Source of the DNA: VGRF01 sp964460485
GTDB taxonomy: Bacteria > Myxococcota_A > UBA9160 > UBA6930
DNA: 6,567 nucleotides
Assembly: GCA_964460485.1 (NCBI GenBank)
Contig: CAYWRY010000194.1
Location: 1-6,567 of the forward strand
Reading direction: 5' to 3'
How positions within the stretch are numbered: position 1 is the stretch's first letter; the number at the start of each line of letters is the position of its first letter. Of this stretch, positions 1 to 5,657 are shown piece after piece. The notes below the pieces were generated by a model. That model had not been told where the DNA came from and made no database searches. It saw nothing but the letters and a program-made list of their open reading frames with translations. The translations under genes and the position numbers were made by a program.

Positions 1-48
1 ACCCTAACGCGGCCCCGCTAGGCTGCGCGCGCCCATCCAGGAGAAATC

Positions 49-762
49 ATGTCGCCTCGTCGCTCTCTCGCTCGCGTTCTCGTGCTCATGCTTGCGGGGC
101 TCGCGCTGGCGGCGGCCTCCCCGGCGCAGACGCTGCCTCAGCCGCGCAATCAGGTGAGCTTCAACGTCGCCGCGGAGCGCGAGGTCGCGAACGACTGGAC
201 GACCGGCGTGATCGGGACGACGGCGTCGGGCTCGGATCCGGCGGAGCTCGCGACGCGCGTGAACAAGCAGATGAACGAGGCGCTCGCGATCGCCAAGCAG
301 GCGAAGGGCGTGAAGGTGACGAGCGGCGCCTACAACACCTATCCGGAGTACGGCGACGGCAACCGCATCGTGCGCTGGCAGGCGAGCCAGGACCTCGTGC
401 TCGAGAGCAAGGACACCGGCGCGGTGGCGAAGCTGCTCGGCAAGCTCCAGGAGCGCGGCCTCCTGCTCCGCAACATCTCGTTCTCAGTGTCGCGCGAGAC
501 GCAGCGCAAGCTCGAGGACGAGCTGGTCGCCGAGGCGATCGCCGCCTTCCGCACGCGCGCCTCGCTGGTGGCGAAGAGCTTCGGCAAGGCGAGCTACGGC
601 CTGATCTCGGTGAACGTGGGTGGCGGCGGCTCCATGCCGCCCATGCCGATGGTGCGCGGCAAGATGGAGATGATGGCCGCCGACGTCGCCGTGGCGCCGA
701 CCTTCGAGGGCGGCACGAGCCGCGTGCGCATGGACGTGAACGGCACGATCGAGCTCGAGTAG
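49..762 (+). CDS. SIMPL domain (DUF541) secreted protein
   Basis: This 237-residue protein is probably exported to the periplasm or outer envelope; the molecular role of SIMPL/DUF541 proteins is poorly defined. Residues 1-26 form a signal peptide: an Arg-containing n-region, a hydrophobic core of Leu, Val and Ala, and an A-S-P-A cleavage site before Gln27. The mature part has the family pattern: an N-terminal strand (QVSFNVAAEREV), a long helix with VNKQMNEALAIAK, then the VTSGAYNTYPEY segment around 90-101, a second helix around 150-180, and a closing strand (RVRMDVNGTIELE). Length is normal for the family. An AGGAG at 39-43, five nt before the ATG, supports this start. A Met-rich loop lies at about 196-209. 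The next gene is convergent, so this gene appears monocistronic as far as the window shows; only 48 nt of upstream sequence is visible. Family assignment is by recognised pattern, not by search. Confidence 0.85.
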   Translation: MSPRRSLARVLVLMLAGLALAAASPAQTLPQPRNQVSFNVAAEREVANDWTTGVIGTTASGSDPAELATRVNKQMNEALAIAKQAKGVKVTSGAYNTYPEYGDGNRIVRWQASQDLVLESKDTGAVAKLLGKLQERGLLLRNISFSVSRETQRKLEDELVAEAIAAFRTRASLVAKSFGKASYGLISVNVGGGGSMPPMPMVRGKMEMMAADVAVAPTFEGGTSRVRMDVNGTIELE

Positions 763-783
763 CCGCGCGCTTCCCGGCGCGGC
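762..783. terminator. GC hairpin between convergent genes, possible bidirectional terminator
   Basis: GCCGCGC at 762-768 pairs with GCGCGGC at 777-783 around an 8-nt loop, beginning at the last base of the SIMPL stop codon. It lies between two convergent genes, where a terminator is expected. There is no T-tract on either side, so it is not a classical intrinsic terminator, and such stems arise easily by chance in sequence this GC-rich. Confidence 0.25.
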
Positions 784-829
784 CGCGCGCCACGGCGGGA
801 TCCGTCCGGATGCGATCCGCTGCGCGGCC

Positions 830-1687
830 TCAGTGCGCGGCGACGAACGCGCGGATCGCGGCGAGCGCCTCGGGCTCGTCGAGCAGGGGAGCGTGCCCGC
901 GGTTCGGGACGGTCACCGCGCGCAGGTCGGGCTTGCGCCGCTGCATCTCGGCGAGCGTCGCGGCGCTCAGGATGTCCGAGAGCGCGCCGCGGATCACCAG
1001 CGCCGGCACGCCGGCGAGCGGCTCCCACAGCCGCCACGGGTCCACGACCGCGGGCGTGGCGCCGCCGCCAGCGAACGGCTCCGCGATGCGCGGGTCGTAG
1101 TCGAAGCGCACGCCGCCGCCGGCGGTCTCCACGCAGGTGCGGCGCGCGAAGGCGAGCCAGTCCGCGTCGCCGAAGCCGGGGAACGCGGCGCCGTTCGCGG
1201 CGCGACACGCGGCGGCGGCTTCCTCCCAGGTGTGCATTGCGCCGTTCTTCCCGACGTAGCCGCGGATGCGCGCGAGGCCCTGCTCGTCCACCACCGGGCC
1301 GATGTCGTTCAGCACGGCGCCGGCGAGGGCGCTCGGGCGGGCGCCGGCGAGCAGCATCGTGAGCAGCCCGCCGAGCGAGGTACCGATCGCGAGCACGCGC
1401 GGCGCGCCCGCGGCGGCGAGCAGCTCCAGCACGTCCCGGAGGTAGGTGCCCGGGTGATAGTTCGCGGGGTTCGGGTCGTAGGCCGAGAGCCCGCGCCCGC
1501 GCAGGTCGGGCGAGAGCACGCGGCGCGAACGGGCGAGCTCGAGCGCGAGCGCCTCGAAGTCGCGGGCGTTGCGCGTGAGTCCCGGCAGGCACAGCACGGG
1601 CGCGGCTCCCGCGCCGGGCGGGCCGGCGTAGTCGCGGTACGAGAGTGTTAGGCCGTCGCTGGAGGCGAAGCTGCGCGTCTGCCACAT
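830..1687 (-). CDS. alpha/beta-hydrolase fold protein
   Basis: A 285-residue cytoplasmic hydrolase of the alpha/beta fold, the usual length for single-domain members. All expected elements are visible: the oxyanion-hole strand VLCLPGLTRN (31-40), the strand ending in PDLRGRGLS (60-68), the nucleophile elbow G-T-S-L-G-G with Ser104, a probable acid Asp238 in RGALSDIL, and the catalytic His265 in NRGHAPLLDEPEA. The VLNDIGP segment (125-131) after the nucleophile helix is typical of a common bacterial subgroup of esterase- or lactonase-like enzymes. The substrate cannot be read from the sequence. There is no signal peptide. The ATG at 1687 has no purine-rich ribosome-binding site in front of it, so translation may be leaderless or weak; homology to the fold begins soon after it (FASSDGLTLSYRDY). 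It is divergent from the lipoprotein gene and convergent with the SIMPL gene. Confidence 0.88.
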   Translation of the reverse strand: MWQTRSFASSDGLTLSYRDYAGPPGAGAAPVLCLPGLTRNARDFEALALELARSRRVLSPDLRGRGLSAYDPNPANYHPGTYLRDVLELLAAAGAPRVLAIGTSLGGLLTMLLAGARPSALAGAVLNDIGPVVDEQGLARIRGYVGKNGAMHTWEEAAAACRAANGAAFPGFGDADWLAFARRTCVETAGGGVRFDYDPRIAEPFAGGGATPAVVDPWRLWEPLAGVPALVIRGALSDILSAATLAEMQRRKPDLRAVTVPNRGHAPLLDEPEALAAIRAFVAAH

Positions 1688-1762
1688 GGCGGAGAGCGTG
1701 CCGCGGCCGCGGCCCGCGCGCAGGCTCGTCCCAGGATGCGCGTTACGCTCGCGCGCGCCGCC

Positions 1763-1767
1763 GGAGG
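1763..1767 (+). promoter_or_regulatory. Ribosome-binding site that decides the lipoprotein start
   Basis: GGAGG lies four nt before the ATG at 1772. The alternative in-frame ATG at 1736 has only AGG directly abutting it and would add 12 Arg/Ala-rich residues before the signal peptide. The site therefore favours 1772. The 84-nt divergent gap 1688-1771 must hold promoters for both flanking genes; I cannot point to clear -35/-10 boxes in it. Confidence 0.6.
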
Positions 1768-1771
1768 CCGC

Positions 1772-2446
1772 ATGCCGCACCCGCTCCCGCGCCTCGCCTG
1801 CGGGCTCGCGCTGATCGCGCTCTGCGCGTGCGTCTCGGGCCCCGGGGCGCAGGAGCGCGTGACGATCGATCGGTCCGCCAAGCCGACGCTCGCCGAGGCG
1901 CCCTTCGGCGACCTGATCGAGCAATTCGTGAAAGCCCCCGGCACGCTCTACGTGCGCCGCCCGCGGCCCGACCTCGGCGCGTACCACGCGCTGCGCTACG
2001 AGCGGCCGGCCATTTTCTACGACGCGAGCGTCACCCCGCCGCTGGTCCCGGATCACTCCCTGCTCCTGCGCGCCCTCCAAGGCGCCCTGCGCGACAACCT
2101 GTCCGCGGCGATCCCGCTGCCCGAGACGCGCGCCTCCGGCGCCGGCGTCCTGCTCGTGAGCGCCGAGGTGACCGATCTCGAGTTCGACCGCGCGCGCGCT
2201 AGCAACTCCCGCGTCACCTCGATCATCCAGCCGGGCCGCTCGGCGCTGTTCGTGCTCCAGCTCTCGGACGCTGCGAGCGGGACGCCCCTCGTGCGGGTCG
2301 CCTCGAAGCGCCAAATGCCCGGCGGGATCTACACGGGGCCCTGGTCGCCGGACATCGACCGCGCGATCCAGCTGTTCCGGGGCTTCGCGAAGGACGCGCG
2401 GGAGTCGCTGTCGCACGTGGTGCGGCCGCCTGCGCCGCCGGAGTAG
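1772..2446 (+). CDS. Putative lipoprotein, DUF3313-like
   Basis: A 224-residue predicted lipoprotein. Residues 1-19 are a short signal peptide (MPHPLPRLACGLALIALCA) ending in a lipobox L-C-A-C, with Cys20 as the lipidated residue. Val21-Ser22 follow it, with no Asp at +2, so by the E. coli rule outer-membrane sorting would be expected. The body has the order known from DUF3313 lipoproteins: a GTLYVRRPRPDLGAYHALRY segment (57-76, the 'Tyr-Val ... Asp-Leu-x-x-Tyr' motif), a helix rich in Leu and Ala around 96-111, then a strand GVLLVSAEVTDLEF (125-138), and a later strand SALFVLQLSDAASG (157-170) describing a 'difference/quotient' type beta sheet. DUF3313 has no established function. The C-terminal tail ends Pro-rich. 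The family call is by motif resemblance and is moderate; lipidation is more secure. The P450 gene follows on the same strand after 84 nt, so co-transcription is possible but not shown. Confidence 0.7.
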   Translation: MPHPLPRLACGLALIALCACVSGPGAQERVTIDRSAKPTLAEAPFGDLIEQFVKAPGTLYVRRPRPDLGAYHALRYERPAIFYDASVTPPLVPDHSLLLRALQGALRDNLSAAIPLPETRASGAGVLLVSAEVTDLEFDRARASNSRVTSIIQPGRSALFVLQLSDAASGTPLVRVASKRQMPGGIYTGPWSPDIDRAIQLFRGFAKDARESLSHVVRPPAPPE

Positions 2447-2470
2447 GGGCCGGCACCGGCGGTCGCAGAC

Positions 2471-2490
2471 GGTTTCAACGCGTGCAAACC
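2471..2490. promoter_or_regulatory. 20-bp imperfect palindrome upstream of P450, candidate operator
   Basis: The sequence GGTTTCAACG followed by CGTGCAAACC is a dyad centred between 2480 and 2481. Eight of ten positions in the half-sites are complementary: GGTTT with AAACC outside and ACG with CGT at the centre, with two mismatched positions. It lies 40 nt before the P450 start codon and is less GC-rich than its surroundings. Its size and symmetry fit the site of a dimeric repressor of the TetR or LacI type. No regulator gene is in the window. A second, smaller GC inverted repeat (GCCGG/CCGGC, 2449-2460) and a CGGGC/GCCCG stem (2493-2507) flank it. Confidence 0.4.
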
Positions 2491-2518
2491 TCCGGGCTCG
2501 GCGCCCGCCGCGCCGAAC

Positions 2519-2524
2519 GAGGAG
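2519..2524 (+). promoter_or_regulatory. Ribosome-binding site that decides the P450 start
   Basis: GAGGAG ends at 2524. The ATG at 2525 would abut it with no spacer, while the ATG at 2531 is preceded by a normal 6-nt spacer. The start is therefore placed at 2531, shortening the protein by two residues. Confidence 0.7.
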
Positions 2525-2530
2525 ATGCCC

Positions 2531-3790
2531 ATGGCCGCCGCCGTCGACTACACGCGCTACGACCCGTTTGCACCCGAGATGCAGCAGTACCCGTTCCCCT
2601 GGTACGCGGCGCTGCGCGACAACGCGCCGGTCTGGCGACACCCGGCCAGCGGCATCGTGTTCGTGTCGCGCCACGCGCACGTCTCCCAGATCCTCGCCGA
2701 CACCGCGACCTACTCGTCGCGCTTCGCCAGCATGCCGACGCCCGGCTCCTCCGAGGTGAATCGCAAGATCGAAGAGATCATGCGCGAGGGCTTCCCGCGC
2801 GTCTCGACCATGCTCACCGAGGATCCGCCGCTCCAGACGCGCTACCGCAAGACGGTCGGCAAGGCGCTCTCGACGCGCCGCATCCTCGCGCTCGAGAGCA
2901 CGATGCGGGAGCTCGCCGACGAGATCCTGGACGCGTGGCCGGCCCGCGGCCGCGTGGACGTGATGCACACGCTCTCGATCCCGCTGCCGATCCGCGTGAT
3001 CGGCCACTTCCTGTGCATGAAGCCGGAGGTGTTCCAGCACGTGAAGCGCTGGAGCGACTCCTCGGTGGCCGGCCTCGGCGCCGTCATCACCGACGAGCAG
3101 CGCATCCAGGCGGCGCGAGATGTCGTGGAGATGCAGAAGTACTGGCAGGGCGAGTTCGAGGCGCGGCTCGCGCAGCCGAACGACGACCTCATCAGCGCGC
3201 TCACCCAGGCCGAGTTCGAGGACGAGACCGGCGCGGAGCGGCGCCTGAACCTCCCCGAGATGATCTCGATCATCCAGCAGCTGATGGTGGCGGGGAACGA
3301 GACCACCACGAAGGTGATCAACGAGACCTTCAAGCTGCTGATCGAGAACCCGGCCTGGTTCACGCGCATGCAGTCGGATCCGTCGGTGATCGCGAGCGTG
3401 ATCGAGGAGGCGCTGCGCCTCGCGACGCCGAACCAGGGCATGTTCCGCTTCGTCGTGCGCGACACCTCGCTCGGGGACGTCGCGATCCCGAAGGGCACGA
3501 TGATCTGGCTGATGTTCGGCTCGGCGAACCGCGACGCGAGCGTGTTTCCCGATCCCGATCGCTTCGATCCCGAGCGGCCGAACCTGAAGGAGAGCGTCGC
3601 CTTCGGGCGCGGCGCGCACTTTTGCATCGGGGCGCCGCTCGCGCGCCTCGAGCTGAAGGTGCTGTTCGAGCAGGTGGCGAAGCGGCTCGCGTCCTTCGCG
3701 CTACCCGACGGCTACCGGCTCACGTACGAGCCGAGCTACATCCTGCGCGGCCTCGCCGGCCTCGAGCTCGAGGTGGTGAAGCGCGCCTAG
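2531..3790 (+). CDS. Cytochrome P450 monooxygenase (soluble bacterial type)
   Basis: A 419-residue cytosolic haem monooxygenase that would use electrons from a ferredoxin system to hydroxylate an organic substrate. There is no N-terminal membrane anchor, and the length is typical of bacterial class I P450s. Motifs in order: the helix-C segment EDPPLQTRYRK (97-107), the I-helix oxygen-binding A-G-N-E-T-T (254-259) with the acid-alcohol pair Glu257-Thr258, the K-helix E-A-L-R (Glu293, Arg296), the meander FPDPDRFDPERPN (339-351), and the haem loop FGRGAHFCIG with the axial Cys365. Oddity: the helix-C H-x-x-x-R motif has Gln102 in place of His, while Arg106 is kept. Substrate class and CYP family cannot be assigned by eye. 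No ferredoxin or ferredoxin reductase gene is in the window. A palindrome precedes it and a small membrane-protein gene follows 15 nt after its stop, in the same reading frame. Confidence 0.97.
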   Translation: MAAAVDYTRYDPFAPEMQQYPFPWYAALRDNAPVWRHPASGIVFVSRHAHVSQILADTATYSSRFASMPTPGSSEVNRKIEEIMREGFPRVSTMLTEDPPLQTRYRKTVGKALSTRRILALESTMRELADEILDAWPARGRVDVMHTLSIPLPIRVIGHFLCMKPEVFQHVKRWSDSSVAGLGAVITDEQRIQAARDVVEMQKYWQGEFEARLAQPNDDLISALTQAEFEDETGAERRLNLPEMISIIQQLMVAGNETTTKVINETFKLLIENPAWFTRMQSDPSVIASVIEEALRLATPNQGMFRFVVRDTSLGDVAIPKGTMIWLMFGSANRDASVFPDPDRFDPERPNLKESVAFGRGAHFCIGAPLARLELKVLFEQVAKRLASFALPDGYRLTYEPSYILRGLAGLELEVVKRA

Positions 3791-3793
3791 CGC

Positions 3794-3800
3794 GGGAGAG
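3794..3800 (+). promoter_or_regulatory. Candidate ribosome-binding site for the small membrane gene
   Basis: GGGAGAG begins three nt after the P450 stop codon and sits 5 nt before the in-frame ACG at 3806. The position is ideal for a start codon there, although the codon is ACG and not ATG. Confidence 0.45.
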
Positions 3801-3805
3801 ACGCC

Positions 3806-4177
3806 ACGGAGACGAAGCCGCCCGACGATCGCAATCCGCCGCCGAGCGAGCGCCCGCCGGCCGGCCGCGGGCGCGACGGGGAGACCGAGCGCTTCTTCGA
3901 TCTCTCCCTGTTCTGGCGCAGCCAGGCGCTCTGGCCCGTCACCATCTGCGCGGTCGTCGGCCTCTCTGCGCTCGGCGCCGGCGCCGTCTCGATGGCGCTC
4001 ACCCAGCGCAATCCCTTCGCGCGCCTCGCACTCGGCGTCGCCGCGCTCACCACGGGCTTCGGGTTGTGGGACTTCCGCTCGCGCAGAGGAAAGCTCGGCG
4101 GCGGTGCGCTGATCGTGGCGGTGCTGTGGGTGCTGAGCATCGTCGGCGGAATCGCGCTGTCGCGGACGGGGGGTTGA
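3806..4177 (+). CDS. Small three-helix membrane protein with non-standard or damaged start codon
   Basis: From the ACG at 3806 this reads 123 residues. The first part is hydrophilic and Pro/Arg/Asp-rich (1-38, PPDDRN...PPPSERPP). Three probable membrane helices follow: about 42-64 (LWPVTICAVVGLSALGAGAV), 72-89 (ARLALGVAALTTGFGLWD) and 98-118 (GGGALIVAVLWVLSIVGGIA), with a basic RSRRGK loop between the second and third. The first standard start is the ATG at 3992 (residue 63), which would delete the first helix and leave 61 residues. The region before 3992 has no stop back to the P450 stop, keeps strong G/C third-position bias and encodes a coherent helix, so it is probably coding. No ATG, GTG or TTG exists in frame there. 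Either ACG is used, or the start codon is mutated or mis-sequenced. The function is unknown; the position suggests co-transcription with the P450. Confidence 0.6.
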   Translation, partial: TETKPPDDRNPPPSERPPAGRGRDGETERFFDLSLFWRSQALWPVTICAVVGLSALGAGAVSMALTQRNPFARLALGVAALTTGFGLWDFRSRRGKLGGGALIVAVLWVLSIVGGIALSRTGG

Positions 4178-4190
4178 GGGCGGTTGCAAG

Positions 4191-4211
4191 GGCTTTGAGT
4201 TTTCTAAAGCT
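4191..4211 (+). terminator. Weak AT-rich hairpin after the small membrane gene
   Basis: GGCTTT at 4191-4196 can pair with AAAGCT at 4206-4211 (one G-T pair) around a 9-nt loop holding TTTT. It lies 13 nt after the stop codon of the membrane gene. No T-tract follows the stem, so termination is only a possibility. The surrounding 4186-4220 is clearly less GC-rich than the rest of the window. Confidence 0.15.
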
Positions 4212-4231
4212 AAAGTTCGAGATCCTCGACT

Positions 4232-4430
4232 ACGCGATACGTCGCTCGCTCCATCGAGCCGTTGCTCCACGAGGCGGCGCAGAGCTTTCCGGCGCTCGTT
4301 CTCACGGGACGTCGCCGAGCGGGCAAAACCGTCCTCCTCCGGCACGCGTTCCCGAGGGCTCAGTACTTCCTGCTCGAGGATCCCGATGTCGTCGCCCGCC
4401 TGCGTGCGGCGACGAGAGACCCAAGGACTC
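4232..4430 (+). pseudogene. N-terminal remnant of a DUF4143-family AAA ATPase
   Basis: Read in one frame, this gives RYVARSIEPLLHEAAQSFPA, then LVLTGRRRAGKTVLLRHAFP and AQYFLLEDPDVVARLRA. That is the characteristic N-terminus of the family of single-protein AAA ATPases carrying a C-terminal DUF4143 domain: the 'IEPLL..AA.SFPALVLTG' lead, an intact Walker A (G-R-R-R-A-G-K-T, 4304-4327) and the 'LEDPDV' strand. Only about 65 of the roughly 400 residues of a full protein are present. The Walker B, sensor and DUF4143 parts are absent, because the sequence runs straight into the 3' end of the threonine dehydratase gene on the other strand. No ATG or GTG opens the homologous stretch; a TTG at 4262 lies inside it. 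Stop codons at 4196, 4205 and 4211 close the frame upstream. It is best read as a decayed, truncated acquired gene. Exact ends are approximate. Confidence 0.65.
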
Positions 4431-4436
4431 ACGCCA

Positions 4437-5657
4437 TCACAGGTCTGGCAACCCCGCTTCGTACCCGCCGCGCTTCAGCGCGTCGCAGATCTCGCGCAGG
4501 TGCTCGGCGCCGCGCGTCGCGATCACGAACTCGACCTGCGCCTCCTTGAGCGGCACGCGGCCGAAAGCGCGCTCGTGATCGATTTCGATCACGTTGGCAC
4601 CGCTCTCGGCGAGGATGCGCGTCACGTCGGCGAGCGCGCCGGGGCGGTCGGGGAGCTGCACGCGCAGGCGCGCGAGGCGCCGGGAGCGCGCGAGGCCGCG
4701 CTCGACGATCTGCGCGAGCACGAGCATGTCGATGTTGCCGCCGCTGAGGACGACGCCGACGCGCTTGCCCGCGAACACCTCGCGGTGCCGCATCACGGCC
4801 GCGAGCGCGGCTGCGCCGGCGCCCTCTGCCACGGTCTTCTCGATCTCGAGCAGCGCGAGGACCGCCTCCTCGAGGTCGATCTCGCTGACCAGCAGGATGT
4901 CGCGCGCGCGCGCGCGCAGGATCTCGCGCGTGATCGCGCCGGGGCGCTTCACGGCGATGCCCTCGGCGATCGTGTCGCGGCCGCACACGATCGGTTCGCC
5001 GGCGAGCGCCTGCTTCATCGACGGGAAGCGCTCGGTCTCGACGCCGTAGACGGCCACGGAGTCGGGCGCCGCCACCGCACAGCCGGACGCGAGGCCGCCG
5101 CCGCCGACGGGGATGACGAGCGCCTCGAGGTCCGGATGGTCCTCCAGCATCTCCAGCGCGACGGTGCCCTGGCCGGCGATCACGGCGGGGTCGTCGTAGG
5201 GGTGCACGAAGGTGAGCCCGCGCTCGGCCGCCAGCTCGCTCGCGCGGTCGTTCGCCGCGTTCAGGTCGTCGCCGTGGAGCACGACCTGTGCGCCGAAGCG
5301 CCGCGTGTGTTCGACCTTCACGTTCGGCGTGTAGCGCGGCATCACGATCGTCGAGCGGATGTCGAGGCGGCTCGCGTGGTGGGCGACGGCCTGCGCGTGA
5401 TTGCCGGCCGACATCGCGACCACGCCCCGCGCACGCTCTTCCGGCGAGAGCTGCAGCAGCTTGTTGAGCGCGCCGCGCTCCTTGAAGGACGCGGTGAACT
5501 GGAGGTTCTCGAACTTCACGTGGACGCGCGCGCCCGCGATCTCGGAGAGCGTGCGCGAGAGCAGGCACGGCGTGCGCACCACCATGCCGGTGATGCGCTT
5601 CGCCGCCGCGGCCACGTCGCGCCGCTCGAGGGCGCCCGCCGGAGCCGCGCTGCTCAT
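4437..5657 (-). CDS. ilvA: Threonine dehydratase (threonine ammonia-lyase) with C-terminal ACT domain
   Basis: A 406-residue PLP enzyme that should deaminate L-threonine to 2-oxobutanoate and ammonia, feeding isoleucine synthesis or threonine breakdown. The fold-type II catalytic part covers about 12-320. It shows the PLP lysine Lys59 in A-S-F-K-E-R-G-A, the substrate loop S-A-G-N-H (83-87), the phosphate-binding glycine loop VGGGGLASG (184-192) and L-S-G-G-N (305-309). A single ACT domain follows at about 329-403 (RLRVQLPDRPGALADVTRIL...), a regulatory amino-acid-binding module. This ~400-residue, one-ACT layout matches the shorter threonine dehydratases (TdcB/IlvA-like) and not the ~500-residue E. 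coli biosynthetic IlvA with two ACT-like modules, so the symbol is tentative; serine or another hydroxy-amino acid could also be a substrate. The ATG at 5655-5657 overlaps the stop of the upstream DUF1214-like gene (ATGA) and has no strong ribosome-binding site of its own, which suggests translational coupling. Confidence 0.94.
   Translation of the reverse strand: MSSAAPAGALERRDVAAAAKRITGMVVRTPCLLSRTLSEIAGARVHVKFENLQFTASFKERGALNKLLQLSPEERARGVVAMSAGNHAQAVAHHASRLDIRSTIVMPRYTPNVKVEHTRRFGAQVVLHGDDLNAANDRASELAAERGLTFVHPYDDPAVIAGQGTVALEMLEDHPDLEALVIPVGGGGLASGCAVAAPDSVAVYGVETERFPSMKQALAGEPIVCGRDTIAEGIAVKRPGAITREILRARARDILLVSEIDLEEAVLALLEIEKTVAEGAGAAALAAVMRHREVFAGKRVGVVLSGGNIDMLVLAQIVERGLARSRRLARLRVQLPDRPGALADVTRILAESGANVIEIDHERAFGRVPLKEAQVEFVIATRGAEHLREICDALKRGGYEAGLPDL
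4901..4917. repeat. Alternating CG tract inside the threonine dehydratase gene
   Basis: Seventeen consecutive alternating C and G bases lie inside the coding sequence, encoding the Arg-Ala-Arg-Ala-Arg stretch at residues 248-252 of the enzyme. Alternating CG of this length can adopt Z-DNA under supercoiling and is a possible slippage site. The reading frame is intact here. Confidence 0.7.

Noticed and set aside
1..48. Possible promoter upstream of the SIMPL gene
   Set aside because: Only 48 nt are visible and no convincing -35/-10 pair stands out.
2493..2507. CGGGC/GCCCG stem just before the P450 ribosome-binding site, considered as a riboswitch or attenuator
   Set aside because: The stem has five base pairs with a 5-nt loop and no wider structure or known riboswitch core, so it is likely chance in GC-rich DNA.
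830..3619. A 929-codon minus-strand open frame spanning the hydrolase, the lipoprotein and most of the P450
   Set aside because: Only its last 285 codons are the real hydrolase. The rest is the antisense of the lipoprotein and P450 genes, is Arg/His/Leu-rich low-complexity sequence and shows no family motif. Long antisense frames are expected at this GC content.
3776..4177. Stop-codon read-through joining the P450 to the membrane protein, since both are in the same frame
   Set aside because: There is no read-through context or structure, a ribosome-binding-like GGGAGAG follows the stop, and P450s end normally at this position. Separate initiation is simpler.
4262..4549. An apparent 95-residue gene starting at TTG
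   Set aside because: The first half is the ATPase remnant and the second half is antisense of the threonine dehydratase 3' end. The family homology also starts before the TTG, so this is a chimeric frame and not a gene.
2482..4578. A 698-codon plus-strand open frame overlapping the P450 in another frame
   Set aside because: The composition is the Arg/Ala/Pro-rich pattern of a frame-shifted GC-rich gene. The P450 frame carries all the family motifs.
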